Shown here piece by piece: positions 23,161-32,920 of a DNA stretch of 64,000 nucleotides. The notes beneath the pieces were generated by a model that saw only the letters and a program-made list of their open reading frames with translations, did not search any database and was not told where the DNA came from. The stretch spans positions 744,001 to 808,000 of the forward strand of contig NZ_JADJCO010000003.1 of assembly GCF_016703145.1 (NCBI RefSeq), written 5' to 3'. The first letter of the stretch is position 1. Each line of letters begins with the position of its first letter. The DNA comes from Ottowia sp. Its GTDB lineage: Bacteria; Pseudomonadota; Gammaproteobacteria; Burkholderiales; Burkholderiaceae_C. Both the position numbers and the translations under genes were made by a program.

Positions 23161-23736
23161 ATGACGCATTCGACTTCCCTGGCGACCCTGGCACTGGCCT
23201 GCACCGCGCTTCTGGCGGCGGCGCCGGCCCTGGCGCAGCAGAAGCTGGTGCCCGGCCAGAGCGAGATCGCCTTCGTGAGCAAGCAGATGGGCGTGCCGGT
23301 CGAAGGCAAGTTCACCCGGTTCGACGCCCAGGTGGCGTTCGACCCCGCCCGGCCCGCCACCAGCAAGGTCGCTTTCACGGTGGACACCGGCAGCGCCACC
23401 CTGGGCGTGAAGGAGTCCGATGCCGAGCTGCCCAAGCCCGCGTGGTTCAACGTGCCCAGGTTTCCGCAGGCCACCTTCCAGTCCACCGCGATCAAGGCCG
23501 TGGGCCCGGGCAAGTACGAGGTGGCCGGCAAGCTGGGCATCAAGGGTGCGGCGCAGGACGTGGTGGTGCCCGTCACGCTGACGCAGAGCGGCGCCACCAC
23601 GGTGGCCACGGGCGCCTTCGCCATCAAGCGCCTGGCCTTCAAGATCGGCGAGAACGAATGGGCGGACACGTCCATGGTCGCCGACGAGGTGCAGGTCAGG
23701 TTCAGGCTCGCGCTCACCGGCGTGGGCAAGCTCTGA
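23161..23736 (+). CDS. YceI-family periplasmic lipid-binding protein (1)
   Basis: A 191-residue protein with a signal peptide ending ...APALAQ and a lipocalin-like YceI barrel (SEIAFVSKQMGVPVEGKF through FRLALTGVGKL). The segment VGPGKYEVAGKLGIKGAAQDVVVPV is typical. YceI proteins bind polyisoprenoids or quinone-like lipids. It starts 36 bases after the cytochrome b561 stop. It differs enough from its neighbour that the duplication is old. Confidence 0.88.
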   Translation: MTHSTSLATLALACTALLAAAPALAQQKLVPGQSEIAFVSKQMGVPVEGKFTRFDAQVAFDPARPATSKVAFTVDTGSATLGVKESDAELPKPAWFNVPRFPQATFQSTAIKAVGPGKYEVAGKLGIKGAAQDVVVPVTLTQSGATTVATGAFAIKRLAFKIGENEWADTSMVADEVQVRFRLALTGVGKL

Positions 23737-23771
23737 TCCCTTTTCTTTTTTTCACCAGGAGACCCATCGAC

Positions 23772-24350
23772 ATGCAGCCATCCTTCCTTGCCCTCGCCGC
23801 CATGGCCGCCACCCTCGCCGCCGGCGCCGCGCAGGCCCAGGGCGCCACGTACGCCATCGATCCGACCCACACTTTCGCCACGTTCGAGATCAACCACTTC
23901 GGCGCGGCCATGAACCGCGGCCGTTTCGACCGGAAGGAAGGCACGGTGCAACTGGACAAGGCCGCCCGGACCGGCAAGGTGGACATCACGTTCCAGATCG
24001 ATTCCCTCACCACCGGCACGGCGCCGTTCGACAAGCACCTGATGAGCGCCGACCTCCTCGACGCCGCCAAGCACCCCACCGCCCGGTTCGTGGGCGACAA
24101 GTTCACCTTCGACGGCGACAAGGTCGTGGCCGTGGCCGGCAGCCTGACGCTCAAGGGCCAGACCCATCCGGCCACCTTCAAGGCCAGCCAGTTCGCCTGC
24201 TACCAAAGCCCCATGCTCAAGCGCGAGGTCTGCGGCGGCGACTTCGAGACGACCATCGACCGCACCCAGTTCGGCCTGGACTACGGCGTGCAGTACGGCT
24301 TTCCGAAGAACGTGCGCATCGTGGCGCAGATCGAGGCCGTCAAGCAGTGA
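23772..24350 (+). CDS. YceI-family periplasmic lipid-binding protein (2)
   Basis: A 192-residue protein: signal peptide to about residue 22 (GAAQAQ), then TYAIDPTHTFATFEINHFG and the barrel strands to VRIVAQIEAVKQ. The motif FDKHLMSADLLDAAKHPTA is classic YceI. It is third in the cytochrome b561 operon, with CAGGAGA ahead of the ATG. It probably carries an isoprenoid ligand for the cytochrome; this is inferred from family and context. Confidence 0.9.
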   Translation: MQPSFLALAAMAATLAAGAAQAQGATYAIDPTHTFATFEINHFGAAMNRGRFDRKEGTVQLDKAARTGKVDITFQIDSLTTGTAPFDKHLMSADLLDAAKHPTARFVGDKFTFDGDKVVAVAGSLTLKGQTHPATFKASQFACYQSPMLKREVCGGDFETTIDRTQFGLDYGVQYGFPKNVRIVAQIEAVKQ

Positions 24351-24374
24351 TGCCCCGGCCGCGCCAGGCGGCGG

Positions 24375-24442
24375 GTTGCTACTTTATCAATAGCTGATGG
24401 CGCAATACCGGTGCCGGTTTCAAGCCAATTTGGCTTGAAAAA
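24375..24442 (+). repeat. Dispersed repeat, copy R3
   Basis: Near-complete copy: TGCTACTTTATCAATAGCTG, GCGCAATACCGGTGCCGG, AATTTGGCTTGAAAA. It fills the gap between the converging YceI and BMP genes and ends four bases from the BMP stop codon. Confidence 0.8.
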
Positions 24443-24445
24443 CGG

Positions 24446-25516
24446 TCAGCGCGGCAGGGTGCCCTGCACGCCCTGCACGAGGTAGTCCATCCGCAGGATT
24501 TCGCGGTCGCTCGCCGTCCGGCCTTGGGGCACCCGCACCTGGCCGGCGCCGTCGATGACCGGCCCCGCGAACGGGTGCAGGCGGCCGGCGGCGATGCCCT
24601 GCTGGCGCGCCAGCACTTCCTTTTGCACCGCGGCCGGGACCTTGGGGCCGAAGGCGTCCACGCGGACCATCCCTTCGCGCACGCCGCCCCACAGGTTGCC
24701 GCTCTGCCAGCGGCCCGCCTGCACCGCTTTCACGCGGCGCGTGTAGTAGTCGCCCCACTGGTGGGTGATGGCGGCGATCTGCGCGCTGGGCGCCACGCCG
24801 CGCATGTCGGAGTGGTAGGCCACGGCCAGCTTGCCGCGCGCCTCGGCGGCGGCCATGACGGCGGTGGAGCCGGTGTGGAAGGCCAGCACGTCGGCGTCCT
24901 GGTCCATCAGCGCGGTGGCGGCCTCGCGCTCGCGCGGCGGGTTGAACCACTCGTTCAGCCACACCACCTTCACCGTGGCCCGGGGGTTGACGCTGCGCAG
25001 GCCCAGCGTGAAGGCGTTGAGGCCTTGCAGCACCTCGGGGATGGGAAAGCCCGCCACGTAGCCCGCCACGCCGGACTTCGTCATGCGCCCGGCGGCGATG
25101 CCGGCCAGGTAGCGCCCCTCGTAGTAGCGCGCGTTGGCGGTGGCCACGTTGGGCGCCTGCTTGAGGCCGGTGATGGACTCGAACTTCACGCCGGGAAACT
25201 CGCGCGCCACCTTCAGCGTGGGCTCCATGTAGCCGAAGCTGGGCGTGAAGATGATCTGCTGGCCCTGGCGCGCCAGGTCGCGGATCACGCGCTCGGCGTC
25301 CGCCCCCTCGGCCACGTTCTCGACGAAGGTGGTCTGCACCTGGGCGCCCAGCGCGGCCTCGACGGCGCGCCGGCCCTCGTCGTGCTGGCGCGTCCAGCCG
25401 GCGTCGGTGAGCGGGGTGACGTACACCCACGCGGCCTTGACGGGCGCGGGGGCCTGGGCGTGCAGGGGCGGAAAAAAACAGGCGGCCGCGAGCGCGGCTG
25501 CGAGGTTTTTGTACAT
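24446..25516 (-). CDS. BMP-family (Med/PnrA-like) ABC transporter binding protein 1
   Basis: A 356-residue substrate-binding protein with a cleavable signal peptide (FFPPLHAQA). The fold is BMP type: KAAWVYVTPLTDAGWTRQHDEGR, FTPSFGYMEPTLKVA, GYVAGFPIPEVLQGLNAF, VVWLNEWFNPPRE. Family members bind nucleosides or purines. It is the most divergent of three BMP proteins in the window. It lies downstream of the adenine deaminase gene on the same strand, separated by a long palindrome. No permease or ATPase genes are nearby. Confidence 0.87.
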   Translation of the reverse strand: MYKNLAAALAAACFFPPLHAQAPAPVKAAWVYVTPLTDAGWTRQHDEGRRAVEAALGAQVQTTFVENVAEGADAERVIRDLARQGQQIIFTPSFGYMEPTLKVAREFPGVKFESITGLKQAPNVATANARYYEGRYLAGIAAGRMTKSGVAGYVAGFPIPEVLQGLNAFTLGLRSVNPRATVKVVWLNEWFNPPREREAATALMDQDADVLAFHTGSTAVMAAAEARGKLAVAYHSDMRGVAPSAQIAAITHQWGDYYTRRVKAVQAGRWQSGNLWGGVREGMVRVDAFGPKVPAAVQKEVLARQQGIAAGRLHPFAGPVIDGAGQVRVPQGRTASDREILRMDYLVQGVQGTLPR

Positions 25517-25590
25517 GGTGTTCCTCTACATGGTCCCGAATGGAAGAAGTCGCCGGGCCGTCGGGGCGGCGGACCCGCAGCGCGCATTTT

Positions 25591-25753
25591 AGTACGCCGG
25601 CACGGAGATATCGGAACACAATGAAACCGATGGATTTGCGTTCAGGGCAAGGCGCGAACCGCGGCGATACCGGGCGGTATCGCGAGGATTTGCAACGCCG
25701 CCCTGGGCGCAAAGACGCGGTTTCATGTTTCGATATCTCCGTGTCGGCGTACT
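25591..25753. repeat. 163-bp foldback palindrome
   Basis: The outer arms are AGTACGCCGGCACGGAGATA at the left and its near-complement at the right, about 36 bp with few mismatches. The inner part continues the symmetry (TTTGCG..CAGGGC against GCCCTGGGCGCAAA) down to a central hairpin GCGATACC-GGGC-GGTATCGC. The whole unit can fold back on itself. Its right end overlaps two bases of the deaminase stop codon. No coding content is evident. It is MITE-like. Confidence 0.8.
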
Positions 25754-26807
25754 AGGCCTTGTCGTCGTGCCAGCGCTCGAAGCAGTCCTGCAGCCGCTGC
25801 GTCCAGTCCCGCTTGGCGGCGTTGCCGGCGAAGCTGGCCTCGAAGCTGTTGGCGGCCAGCCGCCAGGCCGCCTCGGCGCGCAGGCCGGTGGCGGCGAACA
25901 CGGCGCGGAAGTTCTCGTTCACGTAGCCGCCGAAGTACGCCGGGTCGTCGCTGTTGATGGTGGCGCACAAGCCCGCGTCCAGCAGTCGCGGCAGGCTGTG
26001 GCGCGCCAGGTCGGGGAACACGCGCAGTTTCTGGTTGGACAGCGGGCACACGGTCAGCGGCACGCGCCCGTCGGCCAGGCGCCGCATCAGCGCGGGGTCG
26101 TGCACGGCCTGCACGCCGTGGTCGATGCGCTCGGCCTTCAGCACGTCCAGCGCCTGCCAGATGTAGGCGGGCGGGCCTTCCTCGCCGGCGTGGGCGACGA
26201 TGCGCAGGCCCAGCTCGCGGCAGCGCGCGAAGACGCGGGCGAACTTCTCGGGCGGGTGGCCGACCTCGCTGGAGTCGAGCCCGACGCCGATGAACTGGTC
26301 GCGGTACGGCAGCGCGGCTTCCAAGGTCTCGAAGGCCTCGCGCTCGCTCAGGTGGCGCAGGAAGCACAGGATCAGCGCGGCGCTGATGCCGTGCCGCGCG
26401 GGCGCGTCGGCGCAGGCGCGGGCCAGGCCGCGGATCACCGTGCCCATGTCCACGCCGCGCGCGGTGTGCGTCTGCGGGTCGAAGAAGATCTCGGCGTGCA
26501 CGACGTTTTCAGCAGCGGCCCGCGCCAGGTAGGCGCTGGCCAGGTCGTGAAAGTCCTGTTCTTCCAGCAGGACGGCGGCACCCTGGTAGTAGATGTCCAG
26601 GAAGCTCTGCAGGTCGGTGAAGGCGTAGGCGCGGCGCAGCGCCTCGACGCTGGCGTAGGGCAGGGCGACGCCGTTGCGCGCGGCCAGCGCGAAGATCATC
26701 TCGGGCTCCAGCGAGCCCTCGATGTGCAGGTGCAGCTCGGCCTTGGGCATGGCGGCCAGCAGGCCGGGCAGCCGCTCGGGGGCGATCGGCGGCACCGTCC
26801 AGGTCAT
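25752..26807 (-). CDS. Adenosine/adenine deaminase family, adenine-deaminase type
   Basis: A 351-residue amidohydrolase. Metal ligands are seen in LHLHIEG (H26, H28), the HAGEEGPP loop, and NSDDPAYFGGY; DHGV is also present. The overall match, including GLDSSEVGHPP and FDPQTHTARG, is to the bacterial adenine aminohydrolase branch (Pseudomonas PA0148-like). Conversion of adenine to hypoxanthine is therefore more likely than adenosine deamination. Its ATG overlaps the stop of the Rieske oxygenase gene (ATGA). The stop lies at the edge of the palindrome. Substrate preference is inference from similarity. Confidence 0.88.
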   Translation of the reverse strand: MTWTVPPIAPERLPGLLAAMPKAELHLHIEGSLEPEMIFALAARNGVALPYASVEALRRAYAFTDLQSFLDIYYQGAAVLLEEQDFHDLASAYLARAAAENVVHAEIFFDPQTHTARGVDMGTVIRGLARACADAPARHGISAALILCFLRHLSEREAFETLEAALPYRDQFIGVGLDSSEVGHPPEKFARVFARCRELGLRIVAHAGEEGPPAYIWQALDVLKAERIDHGVQAVHDPALMRRLADGRVPLTVCPLSNQKLRVFPDLARHSLPRLLDAGLCATINSDDPAYFGGYVNENFRAVFAATGLRAEAAWRLAANSFEASFAGNAAKRDWTQRLQDCFERWHDDKA

Positions 26808-27805
26808 GGGATCACGCCGAAGGTGATGCCGCTGTCCCGCAGGTAGCGGCGGTAGGCGCTGGAGATGCGGTCGGCGGCGGAATGCACCTCGGCGTCCGGC
26901 GCCAGGGGCAGGCGCTTAGGGCGCTGCGATTCGAGCACCGGCCGGTCCTGGCCGAAGATGGTGTCCTGGAAGTCGATCAGCCGCGCGTCGGGCGAGTCGA
27001 AGTCGTTCATGGCCATGCGCGTCCAGGCCACGCTGGTCTCCTCGGTGACCGGGCAGACGAACATGGCGATGGCCTCGTTCATGCCGTCGATGGCGGTGCT
27101 GCCGGCCTCCGGCACCTTGGTCAGCACGGCCATGTAGGGCGCGGTGACCTCGTAGGTGTATTCGACCTGCGCGCCGCTCTCGGCGTGGATGGACGAGCGC
27201 GGCTGCCACGCCAGGCAACCGGTGGCCAGCACGCCGTGCGGCGTGGGGCGCACCTCGTAGGGCGCGATGGCGGTGTGCTCGCGGCTGCCCAGCCAGCCCT
27301 CGTGCACGAAGCCGAAATGCGCCATGTCGAGGAAGTTCTCGATGATGCGCGGCGCGCTCGCATTGACGACGTAGGGGCCGCTGGTGGTCTTGCGCAGGCG
27401 CGGCTCGGCCTCGGCGGCGAAGGCGGGCAGGTCGTGGATGGGCCGGGCCTCGTTCTCGGGCGTGGCCAAGCGCACCCACACCATGCCGTAGGCCTCGCGC
27501 GCGTCGTAGGCGCGGGCGCAGTGGCGCGGGCCGGGCTTGAAGTCGGGCACGGCGGGGATGTGGGTGCACTGGCCGCCGGCCTCGAAGCGCCAGCCGTGGT
27601 ACGGGCATTCCAGCTCGCCGCGCGCCACGCGGCCCAGCGACAGGCGCGCGCCGCGGTGCGGGCACTGGTCCATCCAGGCGTGGGCGCGGCCGGCGGCGTC
27701 GCGCCACAGCACGAGGTCCTCGCCCAGCAGGGTAGCGGCGGCGGGGCTCGCGCCCACCGCGTGGGCCAGCGCCACGGGGTGCCACAGGGTTCGTTCGAGC
27801 TTCAT
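26804..27805 (-). CDS. Rieske non-heme iron oxygenase, alpha subunit
   Basis: A 333-residue oxygenase with a Rieske [2Fe-2S] motif CPH (48-50)...CPYH (67-70) and the mononuclear iron site D160-MAH163-FGFVH168. It resembles the single-component terminal oxygenases (VanA and N-demethylase-like) rather than large ring dioxygenases. The start at MKLERT is chosen; an upstream TTG would extend into the adjacent repeat. It is coupled to the adenine deaminase, suggesting oxidation of a purine-like compound. No reductase gene is in the window. The substrate is unknown. Confidence 0.85.
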   Translation of the reverse strand: MKLERTLWHPVALAHAVGASPAAATLLGEDLVLWRDAAGRAHAWMDQCPHRGARLSLGRVARGELECPYHGWRFEAGGQCTHIPAVPDFKPGPRHCARAYDAREAYGMVWVRLATPENEARPIHDLPAFAAEAEPRLRKTTSGPYVVNASAPRIIENFLDMAHFGFVHEGWLGSREHTAIAPYEVRPTPHGVLATGCLAWQPRSSIHAESGAQVEYTYEVTAPYMAVLTKVPEAGSTAIDGMNEAIAMFVCPVTEETSVAWTRMAMNDFDSPDARLIDFQDTIFGQDRPVLESQRPKRLPLAPDAEVHSAADRISSAYRRYLRDSGITFGVIP

Positions 27806-27828
27806 CGTGCGTTTTTGGATGAAATAAC

Positions 27829-27863
27829 GCTCCAACCCGCATGGGTGAAGCGCAGGTAGCTAT

Positions 27864-27872
<9 letters not shown>
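27829..27872 (-). repeat. Dispersed repeat, copy R4 (partial)
   Basis: It matches the left half of the family: ATAGCTACCTGCGC then CCATGCGGGTT on the minus strand. It supplies the end of the upstream BMP gene, whose TAG stop lies inside it. Confidence 0.6.
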
Positions 27873-29009
<1,137 letters not shown>

Positions 29010-29147
29010 CGTGGGGCCTTGTCGATGAGGGGTGTGAAACCAGGGCCATGCATGGACCATGCCAGCGGCGCAGTGTACGCAACCGGCGTCCGGTTCCGCG
29101 AGCCCGGCGCCTCGCGCCAAGGCGATTTTCAGAGGCTGCGCGGCGAC

Positions 29148-30002
29148 TCAGGCGACGGGCGGCAGCTGATCCAGTACGCCGCCGTCCAGGCCGCCCGCAC
29201 CCGACAACGCCGCGTTGAGGGCGCCTTCGCGCTGCTCGATGGCGGCGATGAAGCGCGCGGCGCCGCGCATCGACCCGAAGGCCTCGAAGCCGGATTCGAG
29301 AAAGTGCTGCAACTCGCCCAGGCCCGCCAGCAGCGCCGGTCCGCGCATCATGCGCAGGCTGCTGCGCAGCAGGGGGTCGCGCGTATGGAGGTCGAGGCGG
29401 CGGCCCACCGAGAGCGTCAGGTCGACCTGCCGGCGGCGGTCATCGGCCCGGCCCGTCGCCCGCCATGCCGCGACGTAGCGCTTCGGGGTCACCGAGTCGG
29501 AGCGCAGGCGCCGCCCCATCTCGGCGTCCAGCGACTCCGACAGCGCGTGCAGCGCCACCAGCGTGGCGACCGTGTCCACGACCTCGCGCGGAAACATCCA
29601 CACCAGCGTCGGCACGATGCCCGCGATCTGCGCCTGGCGCTCGGCGAAATCCTGGGGACCATGCAGTTCATCGACGAAGAACCCGACCGCCGCCGCGTAG
29701 CGCCTTTCGGCGAGCAGGTCCGCGTAGCTGTTCTCGAAGCGGCGCTGCTGGTACGCCTTGATCGCCTGCACGCGCCGCCGCAGCGTGTCGTCGGCGGCCC
29801 GCACCGCGTGGCCGCGCTCGACGGCTTTCAGGTCTTCGAGGATGCGCTGGGCCACTTCGCCCTGCATTCCGGCGGGCAGCGCGGTGCCACCGCCGGCGGC
29901 GGAACTCATGGACAGGCGGCCGCGGGGCGAAGCCGGGCCGAGGCCCAGGGGGCGCCTCGGGCCCGGGTGATTCGAGGCGGCGAGGCTGATCGAGGGACTC
30001 AT
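29148..30002 (-). CDS. FFLEELY-motif protein (conserved hypothetical)
   Basis: A 284-residue soluble protein, mostly helical. It contains a variant of the FFLEELY signature (VGFFVDELHGPQDFAER) and IVPTLVWMFPREVVDTVATLVALHALSESLD, which define a betaproteobacterial family of unknown function. The first 45 residues are low-complexity Ser/Pro/Gly. Its promoter region contains two copies of the palindrome ATGCAACTGGTTGCAT, also found at the divergently placed fadH promoter, so it should be controlled by the neighbouring PadR regulator. There is no obvious catalytic motif. Confidence 0.75.
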   Translation of the reverse strand: MSPSISLAASNHPGPRRPLGLGPASPRGRLSMSSAAGGGTALPAGMQGEVAQRILEDLKAVERGHAVRAADDTLRRRVQAIKAYQQRRFENSYADLLAERRYAAAVGFFVDELHGPQDFAERQAQIAGIVPTLVWMFPREVVDTVATLVALHALSESLDAEMGRRLRSDSVTPKRYVAAWRATGRADDRRRQVDLTLSVGRRLDLHTRDPLLRSSLRMMRGPALLAGLGELQHFLESGFEAFGSMRGAARFIAAIEQREGALNAALSGAGGLDGGVLDQLPPVA

Positions 30003-30034
30003 GGCGACTCCAATGCAGAGGTTGCACGCCAATC

Positions 30035-30089
30035 ATGCAACTGGTTGCATAGTCTATGCGAAGGCGTCCTCGAATGCAACTGGTTGCAT
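30035..30089. promoter_or_regulatory. Twin palindromic operators upstream of the FFLEELY gene
   Basis: ATGCAACTGGTTGCAT occurs at 30035-30050 and again at 30074-30089, start-to-start 39 bp. A weaker half-like site (TGCAGAGGTTGCA) is at 30014-30026. They lie within 90 bases of the FFLEELY gene start; the second overlaps the padR stop codon by one base. Likely PadR binding sites. Confidence 0.75.
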
Positions 30090-30697
30090 TAAGAACCCCG
30101 GGCCGCCGGCCGGCGCTGGCGGCCCGGGGCGCCGGCTTCGGCGCTCGCCTCCGGGCGGTCGTCCGCGTCGCTGCTGGCCAGAATCTCCAGGGCTTCCTGC
30201 GAGAGCTGCAGCCACAGCTCCTCCTGCAGGATGCCCGCCCGCAAGACCAGGTGCTGCAGGCGCCGTTCGCGGCTGGGCGGCTGGTCCAGGAAGTCGCGCT
30301 GCTCGATGCGCCGGTACAGGTCGAGCTTGTCCCGGTGCATGGCCACTCGCCGCGTGATCTCGTCCTGCAGTCCGCTGGGGCCGATGACCGCAGCCGCCCG
30401 CAGGCGGACCATCAACTCCTCCCGCAGCGGCTTGGGGTCCTCGGGCTCAGCCACCCAGCGCCGCAGTTCCTTGCGTCCAGCGGCCAGGATGCGGTATTGG
30501 CGCTTGCGTCCCCGCCCGGCCTCCTCCGCCAGCGCCTCGATCCAGCCCGCCTCCTCCAGCCGGGCCAGCTCGCGATAGATCTGCTGGTGCGTGGCGTGCC
30601 AGAAGTAGCCGATGGAGCGGTCGAACCGCTCGGCGAGTTCGGAGCCCGAGCACGGGTGCTCGATCAGTGCGGTGAGAAGGGCGTGAGGCAGGGACAT
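30089..30697 (-). CDS. PadR-family transcriptional regulator
   Basis: A 202-residue regulator: N-terminal winged helix (about 1-85; LLTALIEHPCSGSELAERFD, YRELARLEEAGWI, GRGRKRQYRI) and C-terminal dimerisation helices of the Vir_act_alpha_C type. PadR proteins usually repress phenolic-stress or related genes and bind palindromes with ATG...CAT ends. It lies between two pairs of such palindromes, one by the FFLEELY gene and one by fadH. It is transcribed toward the former. The inducer is unknown. Confidence 0.87.
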   Translation of the reverse strand: MSLPHALLTALIEHPCSGSELAERFDRSIGYFWHATHQQIYRELARLEEAGWIEALAEEAGRGRKRQYRILAAGRKELRRWVAEPEDPKPLREELMVRLRAAAVIGPSGLQDEITRRVAMHRDKLDLYRRIEQRDFLDQPPSRERRLQHLVLRAGILQEELWLQLSQEALEILASSDADDRPEASAEAGAPGRQRRPAARGS

Positions 30698-30797
30698 CGG
30701 GACGAAGCAGGGAGGCTGGAGCGGAGCGCCACATCTTGCCTCAAGTGCCGGCCCGCGCGACAGTCCCGCGGGCGTTGCGTGGTTTCCGCACCATTTT

Positions 30798-30853
30798 GCG
30801 CAACCAGTTGCATTCGACCGGGGAAGCGGCTACATTCATGCAACCGGTTGCAT
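30798..30853. promoter_or_regulatory. Twin palindromic operators upstream of fadH
   Basis: A slightly degenerate copy GCGCAACCAGTTGCAT (30798-30813) and a perfect ATGCAACCGGTTGCAT (30838-30853), 40 bp apart, matching the pair at 30035-30089. The second ends 19 bases before the fadH ATG, a position suited to repression. Confidence 0.78.
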
Positions 30854-30872
30854 TAACAAGGACGCGGCCGCC

Positions 30873-32894
30873 ATGACCCTCTACCCTCGCCTGAACGCTC
30901 CGCTCGACCTGGGCTTCACCACGCTTCGCAACCGCGTGCTCATGGGTTCCATGCACGTCGGGCTGGAGGAAGCGCCGAACGGCTTCGCGCGCATGGCCGC
31001 GTTCTATGCGGAGCGGGCACGCGGCGAGGTGGGCCTGATCGTCACCGGCGGCATCGCGCCCAACGAGCGCGGGCGGCCCGCGAAGGGCGGCGCGATGCTG
31101 GTGAACGAGGACGAGGCCGGACAGCACCGCATCGTCACCCAGGCAGTGCATGCCGAGGGCGGCAAGATCGCCATGCAGATACTGCACTTCGGGCGCTATG
31201 CCTACCACGGCGAGTTGGTCGCGCCCAGCGCCCTGCAGGCGCCGATCAATCCCTTCGTGCCCCACGCGCTGACGCCGGAGGAGGTCGAGCAGACGATCGA
31301 CGATTTCGTGCGCTGCGCCGTGCTGGCCCAGCACGCCGGGTATGACGGCGTGGAGATCATGGGCTCGGAGGGCTACCTCATCAACGAATTCATCGCGGCG
31401 CGCACCAACCACCGCGACGACGAATGGGGCGGCAGCTACGCCAGGCGCATGCGCTTTCCGGTCGAGATCGTGCGCCGCACGCGCGAGCGCGTGGGACCGG
31501 ACTTCATCATCGTCTACCGCCTGTCCATGCTGGACCTGGTGGACGGCGGTTCCACGCTGGAAGAGGTGATCCAACTGGCCCGGGCGATCGAGGCGGCCGG
31601 CGCGACGATCCTCAACACCGGCATCGGCTGGCACGAGGCGCGCATCCCGACCATCGCCACCAAGGTGCCGCGCGCGGCCTACGCCTGGGTGACGAAGCGG
31701 GTCATGGGCCAGGTGGGCATTCCGCTGGTGGCGTCCAACCGCATCAACACGCCCGAAGTGGCCGAGCGGCTGCTGGCCGAGGGCTATGCCGACATGGTGT
31801 CGATGGCGCGCCCGCTGCTGGCCGATGCCGACTTCGTGCGCAAGGCGCGGCAGGGGCGCGCCGACGAGATCAACACCTGCATCGGCTGCAACCAGGCCTG
31901 CCTGGACCACACCTTCGGTCGCCAGATCACGTCCTGCCTCGTCAACCCGCGCGCTTGCCACGAAACCGAGTTGGTCATCACGCCGGCTGCGGCGCTCAAG
32001 CGCATCGCGGTGGTGGGGGCTGGCCCGGCTGGCCTGAGCTTCTCGGTGACGGCGGCCCGGCGCGGCCACGCGGTGACGCTGTTCGACGCGGGCAGCGAGA
32101 TCGGCGGCCAGCTCAACATCGCCAAGAAGGTGCCCGGCAAGGAGGAGTTCCACGAAACGCTGCGCTACTTCCGGCGCCAGCTCGAACTGCAGAACGTGAC
32201 GGTGAAGCTCGGCACGCGCGTCAGCGCCGACGAACTCGCCCGGGCCGGCTTCGACGAAGTGATCCTCGCCACGGGCATCCAGCCGCGCGTTCCCGCGATC
32301 GACGGCGTTCAGCACCCGAAGGTTCTGAACTACCTGGACGTACTGCGTGACGACAAGCCCGTGGGAGCGCGCGTGGCGGTGATCGGCGCCGGCGGCATCG
32401 GCTTCGACGTGAGCGAATACCTGACGCATGCGGGCGAGAGCGGCGCCGTCGCGCCGGCCAAGTTCTACGAGGAATGGGGCATCGACACCGACTATGCCCA
32501 GGCCGGCGGCCTGCGCCATGCGCGCGTGGAAGCGCCCGCGCGCCGCGTGCACCTGCTGCAGCGCAAGGCCGCCAAGGTGGGCGACCAGCTGGGCAAGACC
32601 ACGGGCTGGATCCACCGCGCGTCGCTGAAGGCGCGCCGCGTCGCGATGCATTCGGGGGTGTCCTATGAACGCATCGACGACGCCGGCCTGCACCTGACCC
32701 TCGACGGCGAGGCCCGGGTGCTCGACGTGGACCACGTCGTGGTCTGCGCGGGCCAGGAGCCGCTGCGCGAGCTGCACGACGCGCTGCGCGCGGCGGGCTG
32801 CGCCGTCCATCTCATCGGCGGCGCGGACGTGGCCGCCGAACTCGACGCCAAGCGCGCGATCCTCCAGGGCACGAGCCTGGCCGCCAGCATCTGA
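30873..32894 (+). CDS. fadH: 2,4-dienoyl-CoA reductase (NADPH), FadH type
   Basis: A 673-residue protein, almost the same length as E. coli FadH. An N-terminal old-yellow-enzyme TIM barrel binds FMN (about 1-330). A [4Fe-4S] cluster uses C336, C339, C343 and C355. The C-terminal FAD/NADPH-binding half has VVGAGPAG near 381 and VIGAGGIG near 505. It reduces 2,4-dienoyl-CoA during degradation of unsaturated fatty acids, though related trimethylamine-dehydrogenase-like enzymes act on other enones. Two PadR-type operators lie just upstream. A small NTF2-like protein gene follows in the same operon. Confidence 0.88.
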   Translation: MTLYPRLNAPLDLGFTTLRNRVLMGSMHVGLEEAPNGFARMAAFYAERARGEVGLIVTGGIAPNERGRPAKGGAMLVNEDEAGQHRIVTQAVHAEGGKIAMQILHFGRYAYHGELVAPSALQAPINPFVPHALTPEEVEQTIDDFVRCAVLAQHAGYDGVEIMGSEGYLINEFIAARTNHRDDEWGGSYARRMRFPVEIVRRTRERVGPDFIIVYRLSMLDLVDGGSTLEEVIQLARAIEAAGATILNTGIGWHEARIPTIATKVPRAAYAWVTKRVMGQVGIPLVASNRINTPEVAERLLAEGYADMVSMARPLLADADFVRKARQGRADEINTCIGCNQACLDHTFGRQITSCLVNPRACHETELVITPAAALKRIAVVGAGPAGLSFSVTAARRGHAVTLFDAGSEIGGQLNIAKKVPGKEEFHETLRYFRRQLELQNVTVKLGTRVSADELARAGFDEVILATGIQPRVPAIDGVQHPKVLNYLDVLRDDKPVGARVAVIGAGGIGFDVSEYLTHAGESGAVAPAKFYEEWGIDTDYAQAGGLRHARVEAPARRVHLLQRKAAKVGDQLGKTTGWIHRASLKARRVAMHSGVSYERIDDAGLHLTLDGEARVLDVDHVVVCAGQEPLRELHDALRAAGCAVHLIGGADVAAELDAKRAILQGTSLAASI

Positions 32895-32920
32895 ATTCCA
32901 CTAACCGCAAGGAGACGACC

